This document shows, piece by piece, positions 8,315 to 16,318 of a stretch of 60,724 nucleotides of DNA. The number at the start of each line of letters is the position of its first letter. Positions within the stretch are counted from its first letter, which is position 1. Origin of the DNA: Streptomyces sp. G44 (lineage in GTDB: Bacteria; Actinomycetota; Actinomycetes; Streptomycetales; Streptomycetaceae); the NCBI RefSeq assembly GCF_016905445.1, contig NZ_JAFEXF010000020.1:1-60724 (forward strand), in the 5' to 3' direction. A program made the translations under genes and the position numbers. The notes beneath the pieces were generated by a model. It was given only the letters and a program-made list of their open reading frames with translations, made no database searches and was not told the origin of the DNA.

Positions 8315-9268
8315 TCACATGACGGGATCGGGCTCCCGCGCCAGGTCGGCGGCGCCGACGAGGCCCGCCTTGTTGCCGAGCCGGGCGGCGATGACCTGGG
8401 CCTCGGGGCGCCACGCGGCGCCGACGAGCCAGCGCTTGAAGGACTTGCGGATCGGGTCGAGGACCAGCTCGCCCTCGTCCGAGAGGCCGCCGCCGACGAT
8501 GAACGCGGACGGGTCGAAGAGCGAGGCCAGGTCGGCGAGGCCCGCGCCGGCCCAGCGGGCCAGCTCGCGGTAGGAGTCGATGGCGACGGCGTCGCCCTGC
8601 CGCGCGGCCATGGAGATGTGCTTGCCCTCGATGCCCTCGGGGGTGCCGTCACCCAGCGAGAGCAGGAACTCGGCGTTCTCCGGCGTCGCGTTGGCCCGCT
8701 GGCGGGCGTACCGCACGAGGGCGCGCCCGGAGGCGTACTGCTCCCAGCAGCCCTGGCTGCCGCAGCCGCAGAGCAGGCCGTCCGGGACCATCCGGATGTG
8801 GCCGAACTCGGCGGCCACGCCGAAGTGGCCGCGGCGCAGCTTGTTGCCGATGATGATGCCGCCGCCGAGGCCGGTGCCGAGCGTGATGCAGATGACGTTG
8901 CGGTGGCCCTTGCCGCCGCCGAACTTGTACTCGCCCCAGGCGGCGGCGTTGGCGTCGTTCTCCACGACGACCGGCAGGCCGACGCGCTTTTCGACCTCGT
9001 CCTTGAGCGGCTCCTGCCGCCAGTCGATGTTCGGCGCGAAGTAGACCGTGGAGCGCTGGCGGTTGACGTACCCGGCGGCGCCGATGCCCACGCCGACGAT
9101 CTCGTGACCGGCCCGCGCGCCTTCCACGGCGGAGGCGATCGCGTCGACGATGGCCTCGGAAGTACCAGGGGTCGGCACCTTGAAGGTCGAGAGGATGTTG
9201 CCGTCCTCGTCGACCACTCCGGCCGCGATCTTGGTGCCGCCGATGTCGACGCCGATGGTGAGTCCCAT
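8315..9268 (-). CDS. glkA: Glucokinase, ROK family
   Basis: This 317-residue enzyme phosphorylates glucose to glucose 6-phosphate with ATP. DIGGTK (8-13) binds phosphate and the catalytic base is Asp105 in ENDANAA. Glu154 and His157 (EFGHIRM) contact sugar and zinc. The ROK zinc site is CGCGSQGC (Cys167, 169 and 174). In Streptomyces this enzyme also mediates glucose carbon-catabolite repression. A GAGGGATTC ribosome site precedes the ATG. The upstream gene is 52 bp away on the same strand. Confidence 0.95.
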   Translation of the reverse strand: MGLTIGVDIGGTKIAAGVVDEDGNILSTFKVPTPGTSEAIVDAIASAVEGARAGHEIVGVGIGAAGYVNRQRSTVYFAPNIDWRQEPLKDEVEKRVGLPVVVENDANAAAWGEYKFGGGKGHRNVICITLGTGLGGGIIIGNKLRRGHFGVAAEFGHIRMVPDGLLCGCGSQGCWEQYASGRALVRYARQRANATPENAEFLLSLGDGTPEGIEGKHISMAARQGDAVAIDSYRELARWAGAGLADLASLFDPSAFIVGGGLSDEGELVLDPIRKSFKRWLVGAAWRPEAQVIAARLGNKAGLVGAADLAREPDPVM

Positions 9269-9320
9269 GAATCCCTCAGTTCGATCGAGCCCCGCTAAGG
9301 CCCACCGTACCCGAGGGGGG

Positions 9321-9833
9321 TCAGTCGAGATCGATGTGTTCCCCGGTGGCGGGGCCGTCGTCGCGGCGGTCGGGGCCCTTGCCCTCGCCGTGCGGCGCGT
9401 CGCCGTCCGAGGTGTCGCCGCGGGTCCACCGGCTCTCCTGCTTCTCGACCGCCGAGCGGTAGGCGGCGAGCAGCTCGGAACCGGCCGCCGCCAGGTGGTC
9501 GAAGACGTCGGGGTTGCGCTCGATGACCGGTTCGACCACGGCCTTCGCCTGCTGGACGACCTGCTTCACGGTCTGCTCGACGGCGCCCTGGCCGAGCGCG
9601 CCGAGCAGCGGCGACTGGAGCCCGGAGAGCTTGTCGGAGACGGCGTCGACGAGCTTGCGCAGCTCCTCGGCGGCCGAGCCGGGCTGCGGCCCGTACTGGG
9701 CACGGCGGCGGGCCTGCTCCGCCGCGAGGTCCTCGGCGCACGCCTGCTCCCAGGCGTCGGCGTCGACGTGGGCTTCAGAGGCTTCGTAGGCTTCAGAGGC
9801 TTCGGGGCCCTCGCGCCCGGTGGCATCGCTCAT
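9321..9833 (-). CDS. Conserved actinobacterial protein of unknown function (DUF5304-like)
   Basis: This is a 170-residue acidic, soluble protein. The N-terminus has a short Glu/Ala repeat (EASEAYEASEAHVDADAW). The middle is helical (VDAVSDKLSGL; EQTVKQVVQQAKAVVEPV) and looks able to form amphipathic helices. The C-terminus is disordered and charged. The gene lies between glkA and an ArsA-like ATPase in the same direction, probably in one transcript. I cannot assign a function. Confidence 0.8.
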   Translation of the reverse strand: MSDATGREGPEASEAYEASEAHVDADAWEQACAEDLAAEQARRRAQYGPQPGSAAEELRKLVDAVSDKLSGLQSPLLGALGQGAVEQTVKQVVQQAKAVVEPVIERNPDVFDHLAAAGSELLAAYRSAVEKQESRWTRGDTSDGDAPHGEGKGPDRRDDGPATGEHIDLD

Positions 9834-9867
9834 GTCTCTCGACGTTACCCGAATGGCGGTGGCCCGT

Positions 9868-11031
9868 TCACCGTGCGCGGGGCCACAGATCGGCGTCGGG
9901 AGCGAAGCGCACCCTCAGCTCGCCCTCGCGCAGCCCGGCTCCGGCGACGGTGCAGCGGCGCAGGGCGGACGGCAGGGTGACGATGCGGCGGGCGGGCCCC
10001 GCGGTGATGACCAGCTCGTCGCCGCGCCGTATCAGACCGAGTTCCTCGCGTACGACGCCGGGGAGCGGGATGTGCCATACGTACGCGTGGCTCTCCTCGC
10101 CGGCGGGCGCCGCGGTGACGGGCCACTGGACGGGCGCGGGGCACTCGGCGGGGGCGGGCGGCAGGCCGAGGGCGGTGAGGTCGTCGGCGCCGCGGGGGTC
10201 GTGGCCGAGGTGGCGGACCCTGGTGACGTGGTCGTACTCCGTCTCCCAGGCGGCCAGCGTCTTGTGCTGCTGGGCGCTGAGCGCGGCCAGCCAGGTGTCG
10301 GCGGAGGCGTCGGGCAGCAGACGGTTGGCGATCAGCCGTTCGGTGCGCAGGCCCTGGAGGGCGAGGCCGGTGGCGGTGGCGGCCACGGCGTCGGCGCCCG
10401 CGGGGCCCGGCTCGGCGACCAGGCGCACGGTGGTGGTGGGCGCCTCGATCACGGCCTGGGCGGCGGCGAGGTCGTCCTCCCGGCGGGCGGCGGTCTCATA
10501 GAGCCAGGCGGCCGGCATGGGGACGCCCGCGAGGCGGCCGAGCATGGGGCGCAGGGCGCGGGCGGCCTGCCGTTCGGGGGGCAGCAGCCTGCGCAGGTAG
10601 CGGCGCAGCTGCTCGGGGAGGGCGAGGAGGGCCAAGGCCTTGGGGGCGGGCGGCAGGTCGACGACCACGGTGTCGTACGCGTCGTCGCGGGCGGCGTCGC
10701 GCAGGGCGCGCAGCAGGGCGAGCTCCTCGGTGCCGGGCAGCGGGGTCAGCTCCTCGGCGTCGAGCCGTTCGGCGCCGAGCAGGTCGAGGGCGGAGGCGGC
10801 ACGTTCCTGCACGGCGGCCAGGTCGTCGCGGAAGCGGTCGTCGGGGGTCAGGCGGCACGTGGTGAGGCCGGGGTGCGCGTCGGGGCCGCCGAGTGCCGCG
10901 CCGAGGGTGTCGGTGCGGTCGGCGCCGATCACGAGGGTCCGCTGTCCTGAGCGGGCGGCGGCGAGCGCGGTGGCGGCGGCGACGGTGGTCCGGCCGGAGC
11001 CGCCGGGGCCGGTGACGAGGAGGGTGCGCAT
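9868..11031 (-). CDS. ArsA-like anion-transporting ATPase family protein
   Basis: This 387-residue P-loop NTPase is related to ArsA/GET3. A deviant Walker A GPGGSGRTT lies at 8-16; a switch-type VVVDLPPAPK lies in the middle (about 160). The C-terminal third is beta-rich (GVVREELGLIRRGDELVI), like the C-terminal domain of actinobacterial ArsA homologues. No arsenic-binding Cys cluster is visible, so arsenite export is not supported. Cargo targeting or chaperoning is a guess. The ATG at 11031 sits right before the P-loop; 21 Pro-rich upstream codons are probably not used. Confidence 0.82.
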   Translation of the reverse strand: MRTLLVTGPGGSGRTTVAAATALAAARSGQRTLVIGADRTDTLGAALGGPDAHPGLTTCRLTPDDRFRDDLAAVQERAASALDLLGAERLDAEELTPLPGTEELALLRALRDAARDDAYDTVVVDLPPAPKALALLALPEQLRRYLRRLLPPERQAARALRPMLGRLAGVPMPAAWLYETAARREDDLAAAQAVIEAPTTTVRLVAEPGPAGADAVAATATGLALQGLRTERLIANRLLPDASADTWLAALSAQQHKTLAAWETEYDHVTRVRHLGHDPRGADDLTALGLPPAPAECPAPVQWPVTAAPAGEESHAYVWHIPLPGVVREELGLIRRGDELVITAGPARRIVTLPSALRRCTVAGAGLREGELRVRFAPDADLWPRAR

Positions 11032-11140
11032 GGGGGTGAACGGTACGGGAGCCGGGGGGCGGGGTGCGGGGTGCGGGGGCGCGGGGGTGCCCACTCGCCG
11101 TGGGGGGCGGGGGGTTTGCGGCTGCGGGCGTGTGGGGGGT

Positions 11141-11400
11141 GCTCGCGCAGTTCCCCGCGCCCCCGACGGGGCTGGCTGGCCGGTGCCTCGGAAGCGGTGC
11201 GGGTGCTTCGTGGTTGCTCGCGCAGTTCCCCGCGCCCCTGAGGGGGCTGGCTGGTGCCTCGGAAGCGACTGCGGGTGCTTCGTGGTTGCTCGCGCAGTTC
11301 CCCGCGCCCCCGAGGGGGCCGGCTGGCTGGCGCCTCGGAAGCGACTGCGCGTGCTTGGTGATTGCTCGCGCAGTTCCCCGCGTCCCTTGAGGGGAGCGGG
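11141..11400. repeat. Tandem array of about 74-bp units carrying CGCAGTTCCCCGCGCCCC
   Basis: Four head-to-tail copies start with GCTCGCGCAGTTCCCC at 11141, 11216, 11288 and 11364 (periods 75, 72 and 76). Between the cores are diverging GCTGGCTGG...GCCTCGGAAGCG spacers. The array fills most of the 391-bp gap at 11032-11422, which holds no gene. Confidence 0.85.
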
Positions 11401-11422
11401 GGTCGCGTCCCGCTTTCTCTGC

Positions 11423-11863
11423 TCAGGCCGTGCCTGACTCCACGCGCTTCTTCAAGCCTGCCAGGGCGCGGTCGATGATGACCTTCTCCGCCTTGCGCTT
11501 GATCATGCCGAGCATGGGGATCTTGACGTCGACGGTGAGCCGGTATGTGACCTCGGTGCCGGTGCCCGCGGGCCTCAGGTGGTACGAGCCGTCCAGGGAG
11601 CGCAGCATCTGGGACTTGACGAGGGTCCAGCTGACCTCGTCGTCACCGGTCCAGGTGTAGCCGAGGGTCTGGTCGTCCTTGATCGCACCGGCGTCCATGA
11701 CGAGGCGCACCTCCTTGGCGCGGCCCTGCTCGTCGGTGGCGAGGACCTCGGCCTCCTTCACCTCGCCCGTCCAGTCGGGGTAGCGAGCGAAGTCGGCGAT
11801 CACTCCCATGACCTCGGCCGGAGCCGCCTCGATCATGATGCTCGAGCTGGTGTGTTCCGCCAT
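11423..11863 (-). CDS. SRPBCC / polyketide cyclase-dehydrase-like protein
   Basis: This 146-residue START-like protein has a hydrophobic ligand cavity. The opening IMIEAAPAEVMGVIADFARYPDWTGEVKEAEV and the closing amphipathic helix (RALAGLKKRVE) are typical. In actinobacteria such proteins include coenzyme Q-binding and membrane-lipid-binding types as well as cyclases. There is no polyketide cluster here, so a housekeeping lipid or quinone role is more likely. GGAG lies upstream of the ATG. The repeat array lies immediately downstream. Confidence 0.85.
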   Translation of the reverse strand: MAEHTSSSIMIEAAPAEVMGVIADFARYPDWTGEVKEAEVLATDEQGRAKEVRLVMDAGAIKDDQTLGYTWTGDDEVSWTLVKSQMLRSLDGSYHLRPAGTGTEVTYRLTVDVKIPMLGMIKRKAEKVIIDRALAGLKKRVESGTA

Positions 11864-11939
11864 CGCTGTGGCTCCTCCAGATGCGGTCCGGGTCCGGTAC
11901 GGGACGTCTGCCGCGTGAAGGCTACCGCGCGCCGCGGAG

Positions 11940-12710
11940 TCACCACTCCAGGGCCCACGGCCTTCCGGACCCGGCGAAGTGGCCGACGTTCACGCACTCC
12001 GTGGCGCCCACGCGCATGCGCTGGACCAGCGGCTGGTGGACGTGGCCGAAGAGGGCGTACCGGGGGCGGGTCCCGCGGATGGCGTCGAGCAGGGCGCGGC
12101 TGCCGCGCTCGAAGCGGCGGGCCACGGTGTCGTAGAGCAGTTCCGGGACGTCCGGGGGGATGTGGGTGCACAGGACGTCGACCTCGCCGACGGCCTCGAT
12201 CTTCGCGGCGTACTCCTCGTCGCTGATCTCGTAGGGCGTCCGCATGGGGGTGCGCAGGCCGCCGCCGACGAAGCCGAAGACGCGGCCGCCGATCTCGACG
12301 CGCTCACCGTCGAGGACGGTGGTGCCCGGACCGGCGTATTCGCGCCAAAGAGTCGGCATGTCGACATTGCCGTACGTGGCGTACGTCGGCGTGGGGAAGG
12401 CGGCGAAGAGCTCGGCGTACTGCTTGCGGACCGCCCGCTCGATCGCCGGGCCGCGGTCGATCCCCGCCCACAGCCGCCTGCCGAACTCCCTGGCCTCCTC
12501 GAAGCGGCGGGCGGTGCGCAGCTCCACGATCCTGTCGGCGTTCCGCACCCCGAAGAGGTCGGGGAAGATGCCGCGCGAGTGGTCGGCGTAGTCGAGGAAG
12601 AGGACGAGGTCACCGAGGCAGACGAGCGCGTCGGCACCGTCCCCCGCGCGGGCGAGATCCGCCGCGTTGCCGTGCACGTCACTGACCACGTTGACCCGGA
12701 AAGCTGGCAT
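11940..12710 (-). CDS. Calcineurin-like metallophosphoesterase
   Basis: This 256-residue enzyme has a dinuclear metal centre. Metal-binding motifs in order are DVHGN, GDLVLF, GNVD, a later TH in VLCTHIP, and GHVH (LFGHVHQPL). This block pattern fits single-domain phosphodiesterases of the YfcE/ApaH type. The ATG at 12710 follows AGGG at good spacing; a GTG three codons upstream is possible. The gene is divergent from the acyl-CoA synthetase. The substrate is unknown. Confidence 0.88.
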   Translation of the reverse strand: MPAFRVNVVSDVHGNAADLARAGDGADALVCLGDLVLFLDYADHSRGIFPDLFGVRNADRIVELRTARRFEEAREFGRRLWAGIDRGPAIERAVRKQYAELFAAFPTPTYATYGNVDMPTLWREYAGPGTTVLDGERVEIGGRVFGFVGGGLRTPMRTPYEISDEEYAAKIEAVGEVDVLCTHIPPDVPELLYDTVARRFERGSRALLDAIRGTRPRYALFGHVHQPLVQRMRVGATECVNVGHFAGSGRPWALEW

Positions 12711-12876
12711 GCCGATCACCCTAGGACGGCCGCGCGGCGGGCGGTAGGGCCCAGGTCAGCGGCTGGACCTGCGGTTACTTCCGAGTCGGGAAGGCGGTGG
12801 CGTACTGTGCGGTGCAGACCAACGGCGACGTGTGACGCACCGAACATCTGGGGCCGCCCCCCTACCGAACAAGCCA

Positions 12877-12888
12877 TACCGGTGGGTA
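12877..12888. promoter_or_regulatory. Possible operator (TACC-GGTG-GGTA) before the acyl-CoA synthetase
   Basis: A short interrupted palindrome lies 120 bases upstream of the TTG start of the acyl-CoA ligase. TACC/GGTA half-sites resemble operators of TetR-type regulators of fatty acid degradation. The match is short, so this is only a candidate. Confidence 0.25.
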
Positions 12889-13007
12889 ACGTCCGGGCAG
12901 TCCAGTAGTGCTCAGCCCCCACTCGACTGAGCGCCTGCCCGATCTTGGACCGCACCGTCGCAGCACACGACGTCGTGGCGCCGGCGCCCTATGTAGGAGC
13001 AGCAGTC

Positions 13008-14804
13008 TTGCGCGAGTTCAGCCTTCCGGCCCTGTACGAGGTCCCTGCGGACGGCAATCTGACCGACATCGTCCGTAGAAATGCCGCGCAGCACCCGGAG
13101 GTCGCCGTCATCGGCCGCAAGGTCGACGGCAACTGGCAGGACGTCACCGCCAAGGCCTTCCTCGCCGATGTGCGCGCCACCGCCAAGGGCCTGATCGCCG
13201 CGGGCGTGCGCCCCGGCGACCGCGTCGGCCTGATGTCCCGCACCCGCTACGAGTGGACGCTCCTCGACTTCGCCATCTGGAGCGCGGGCGCGGTGACCGT
13301 ACCGGTGTACGAGACGAGCTCCGCCGAGCAGATCCAGTGGATCCTCGGCGACTCCGGCGCCGTGGCGTGCGTCGTCGAACTGGACGCGCACGCCGCCGCC
13401 GTCGAGTCCGTGCGCGAGAGGCTGCCCGCCCTCGCGCACGTCTGGCAGATCGACAAGGGCGGCGTGGACGACCTCCAGCGCACGGGCGCCGACGTCTCCG
13501 ACGAGACGGTCGACGAGCGCGGCGCCGCCGCCAAGGCCGACGACCCGGCGACCATCGTCTACACCTCCGGCACCACGGGCCGCCCCAAGGGCTGTGTCCT
13601 CACGCACCGCAGCTTCTTCGCCGAGTGCGGCAACGTGGTGGAGCGGCTCAAGCCCCTCTTCCGCACGGGCGAGTGCTCGGTCCTGCTCTTCCTGCCCGTC
13701 GCCCACGTCTTCGGGCGCCTGGTCGAGGTCGCCGCGCTGATGGCGCCGATCAAGCTGGGCCACGCGCCGGACATCAAGCACCTCACGGACGAACTGGCCG
13801 CGTTCAAGCCGACCTTGATCCTGGGCGTCCCGCGCGTCTTCGAGAAGGTCTACAACGCGGCGCGCGCCAAGGCGCAGGCCGACGGCAAGGGCAAGATCTT
13901 CGACAAGGCCGCGGACACCGCGATCGCCTACAGCCGCGCGCTCGACACGCCCTCGGGGCCCTCCCTCGGCCTGCGGATCAAGTTCAAGATCTTCGACAAG
14001 CTGGTCTACAGCAAGCTACGCGCGGTCCTCGGCGGCCGCGGCGAGTACGCGATCTCCGGCGGCGCCCCGCTCGGCGAGCGCCTCGGCCACTTCTTCCGCG
14101 GCATCGGCTTCACCGTCCTGGAGGGGTACGGCCTCACCGAGTCCTGCGCGGCCACCGCCTTCAACCCCTGGGACCGGCAGAAGATCGGCACGGTCGGCCA
14201 GCCGCTGCCGGGTTCGGTCGTGCGTATCGCCGACGACGGCGAGGTCCTGCTCCACGGCGAGCACCTGTTCTCGCGCTACTGGAACAACGAGGGTGCCACC
14301 GAAGAGGCCCTCGCCGACGGCTGGTTCCACACCGGGGACATCGGCACCCTCGACGAGGACGGCTACCTGCGCATCACCGGCCGCAAGAAGGAGATCATCG
14401 TCACCGCGGGCGGCAAGAACGTCGCCCCGGCCGTGATCGAGGACCGCATCCGCGCGCACGCGCTGGTCGCCGAGTGCATGGTCGTCGGCGACGGCCGCCC
14501 CTTCGTGGGCGCGCTCGTCACGGTCGACGACGAGTTCCTCGGCCGCTGGGCCGCGGAACACGGCAAGCCCGCCGGATCGACGGCGGCGTCCCTGCGGGAC
14601 GACGCGGATCTGCTGGCGGCGATCCAGAGCGCGGTGGACGACGGCAACGCGGCGGTCTCCAAGGCGGAGTCCGTACGGAAGTTCCGTGTCCTCACCGCTC
14701 AGTTCACCGAGGAGTCGGGGCATCTGACGCCGTCGCTGAAGCTGAAGCGGAATGTGGTGGCGAAGGATTACGCGGACGAGATCGAGGCGATTTACCGCGG
14801 GTAG
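13008..14804 (+). CDS. Long-chain fatty acid-CoA ligase (FadD15 type)
   Basis: This 598-residue AMP-forming enzyme makes acyl-CoA from free fatty acid, ATP and CoA. The AMP signature YTSGTTGRPKG is at 185-195, GYGLTES follows, then WFHTGDIG and the hinge and C-terminal domain (GRKKEIIVTAGGKNVAP). I chose the TTG at 13008 because AGGAG ends eight bases before it and the protein then begins REFSLPALYEVP, typical of the family; reading upstream adds unrelated sequence. It stands alone and is divergent from the phosphoesterase. Confidence 0.92.
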   Translation: MREFSLPALYEVPADGNLTDIVRRNAAQHPEVAVIGRKVDGNWQDVTAKAFLADVRATAKGLIAAGVRPGDRVGLMSRTRYEWTLLDFAIWSAGAVTVPVYETSSAEQIQWILGDSGAVACVVELDAHAAAVESVRERLPALAHVWQIDKGGVDDLQRTGADVSDETVDERGAAAKADDPATIVYTSGTTGRPKGCVLTHRSFFAECGNVVERLKPLFRTGECSVLLFLPVAHVFGRLVEVAALMAPIKLGHAPDIKHLTDELAAFKPTLILGVPRVFEKVYNAARAKAQADGKGKIFDKAADTAIAYSRALDTPSGPSLGLRIKFKIFDKLVYSKLRAVLGGRGEYAISGGAPLGERLGHFFRGIGFTVLEGYGLTESCAATAFNPWDRQKIGTVGQPLPGSVVRIADDGEVLLHGEHLFSRYWNNEGATEEALADGWFHTGDIGTLDEDGYLRITGRKKEIIVTAGGKNVAPAVIEDRIRAHALVAECMVVGDGRPFVGALVTVDDEFLGRWAAEHGKPAGSTAASLRDDADLLAAIQSAVDDGNAAVSKAESVRKFRVLTAQFTEESGHLTPSLKLKRNVVAKDYADEIEAIYRG

Positions 14805-14934
14805 CGTGAGCGGGGGCGCCCACTCGGCGTGGGGGCCGCTGTCTCTCGGCGGCACTCGGTCGTACGTAACTCCTCGCGCCCACACACCGTGGGAGGCCAC
14901 CGTCTCCCGGCGGCACTCGGCTGTCCGTGGTTGC

Positions 14935-14975
14935 TCGCGCAGTTCCCCGCCTCAGGGGCGCGGGGAACTGCGCGA
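14935..14975. terminator. Long inverted repeat between convergent genes, built from the interspersed repeat
   Basis: Arms TCGCGCAGTTCCCCGC (14935-14950) and GCGGGGAACTGCGCGA (14960-14975) are perfectly complementary around a 9-base loop. It lies between the stops of the acyl-CoA ligase and the glycosyltransferase, so it can act as a two-way terminator. The left arm is the same core found in the other intergenic repeats. Confidence 0.75.
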
Positions 14976-15049
14976 CCAGCCCACACCGACCCGCAGTCGC
15001 CCGGCAGCGCCCCGCGGCAGCCCCGTAGGCGCATACAGCGCTACAGGCG

Positions 15050-16192
15050 CTACAGCAGCTCCCGGAGCCGCTCGGCCAGCAGGTCCCAGCGCCACTTCTC
15101 CTCCACCCACTCCCGCCCCCGCTCCCCCATCCGCGCCCGCAGCTCCGCGTCCCCCAGCAGCGTGACGATCCGCTCGGCCGCCTCCTGAGGCACACCACCC
15201 CGCACGACCCACCCCGTCTCGCCGTCGAGGACGGCATCCGGCGCCCCGCCGGAGTCACCGGCGACGACCGGCAGCCCCGTGGCGGACGCCTCCAGGTAGA
15301 CGATGCCGAGCCCCTCGACGTCCAGGCCCCCGCGCCGCGTCCGGCACGGCATCGCGAAGACGTCACCGGCGCCGTAGTGCGCGGGCAGCTCCTCCCACGG
15401 CACCGCCCCCGTGAACCGCACGGAGTCCGCGACGCCGGTCTCGGCGGCGAGCTTGCGCAGGTCGCTCTCGTACGGGCCGCCTCCGACCACCAGAAGCACC
15501 GCTTCGGGCTCCCGCGCCAGGATCGCCGGCATGGCGCGGATCAGCGTGTCCTGCCCCTTGCGCGGCACGAGCCGCGAGACGCACACGACGACGGGCCGGT
15601 CCGTCAGGCCGAGCCGGGCCCGCACCGCGTCGCCGCCGGACCCCGGATGGAAGGTCTTCTCGTCGACGCCGGGCGGCAGCTGCACCATCCGCCCGGCCGC
15701 CGCGGGCGTCAGCGCGGCGGCGATCCGCGAACGCGTGTACTCACCGAGGTAGGTGATCGTGTCCGTCGACTCGCCGATCCTGCGCAGCAGTCGGCGCGAG
15801 GCGGGCAGCTGCGCCCACCCCGCCTCGTGGCCGTGGGTGGTGGCGACGAGCCGCGTAGCCCCCGCCTTGCGCAGCGCGGGCGCCATGAGCCCCAGCGGGG
15901 CCGCCGCCCCGAACCACACCGACGTACAGCCGTGTTCCCGCAGGAGCGAGACCGCGCGGCGGGTGACGCGCGGCGTCGGGAGCAGCATCGTCGTGGGGTC
16001 GCGCACGACCTGGAAGGGCTGTTCGGCGTCGAAGGCCGCGGTGGCCTCGGCGCCCTCGCGGCCGCGCTTCCAGGTGGAGGCGTAGACGACGATCTGCTCG
16101 GGGTCCAGGCGCAGCGCCATGTTGTGCAGGAACGCCTGGATGCCACCGGGCCTGGGCGGGAAGTCGTTCGTGACGATCAGGGTCTTGTGCAT
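15050..16192 (-). CDS. GT4 glycosyltransferase, PimB-like mannosyltransferase
   Basis: This 380-residue GT-B enzyme probably adds mannose from GDP-mannose to phosphatidylinositol mannoside. It opens with TLIVTNDFPPRPGGIQ, typical of PimB/MshA-type GT4 enzymes. The donor-site segment is VSRLVPRKGQDTLI, VVGGGPY follows, and the EX7E motif is EGLGIVYLE. The ATG at 16192 fits the conserved N-terminus. It is divergent from a GT87 membrane glycosyltransferase, which fits a shared envelope-lipid or lipoglycan role. Confidence 0.88.
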   Translation of the reverse strand: MHKTLIVTNDFPPRPGGIQAFLHNMALRLDPEQIVVYASTWKRGREGAEATAAFDAEQPFQVVRDPTTMLLPTPRVTRRAVSLLREHGCTSVWFGAAAPLGLMAPALRKAGATRLVATTHGHEAGWAQLPASRRLLRRIGESTDTITYLGEYTRSRIAAALTPAAAGRMVQLPPGVDEKTFHPGSGGDAVRARLGLTDRPVVVCVSRLVPRKGQDTLIRAMPAILAREPEAVLLVVGGGPYESDLRKLAAETGVADSVRFTGAVPWEELPAHYGAGDVFAMPCRTRRGGLDVEGLGIVYLEASATGLPVVAGDSGGAPDAVLDGETGWVVRGGVPQEAAERIVTLLGDAELRARMGERGREWVEEKWRWDLLAERLRELL

Positions 16193-16318
16193 CGCGCCCG
16201 ACAGTACCCAAAGCGGTCCCCGCCCACCGAATGGCCCAGCCTCTTCGCCCCGGCCCGGAACACCCGGCATCATGACTCCCCGAATCGCGATGAAGTATGC
16301 GAAAAGGGGCGAGAACGC

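Noticed and set aside
9868..11031. Arsenite pump ATPase ArsA
   Set aside because: There is no arsenic-binding cysteine set and no arsB or arsR neighbour; only the ArsA-like fold is supported.
11141..11400. Tandem 74-bp units as a possible CRISPR array
   Set aside because: The spacers are related to each other and not unique, the repeat is too long and irregular, and no cas genes are present.
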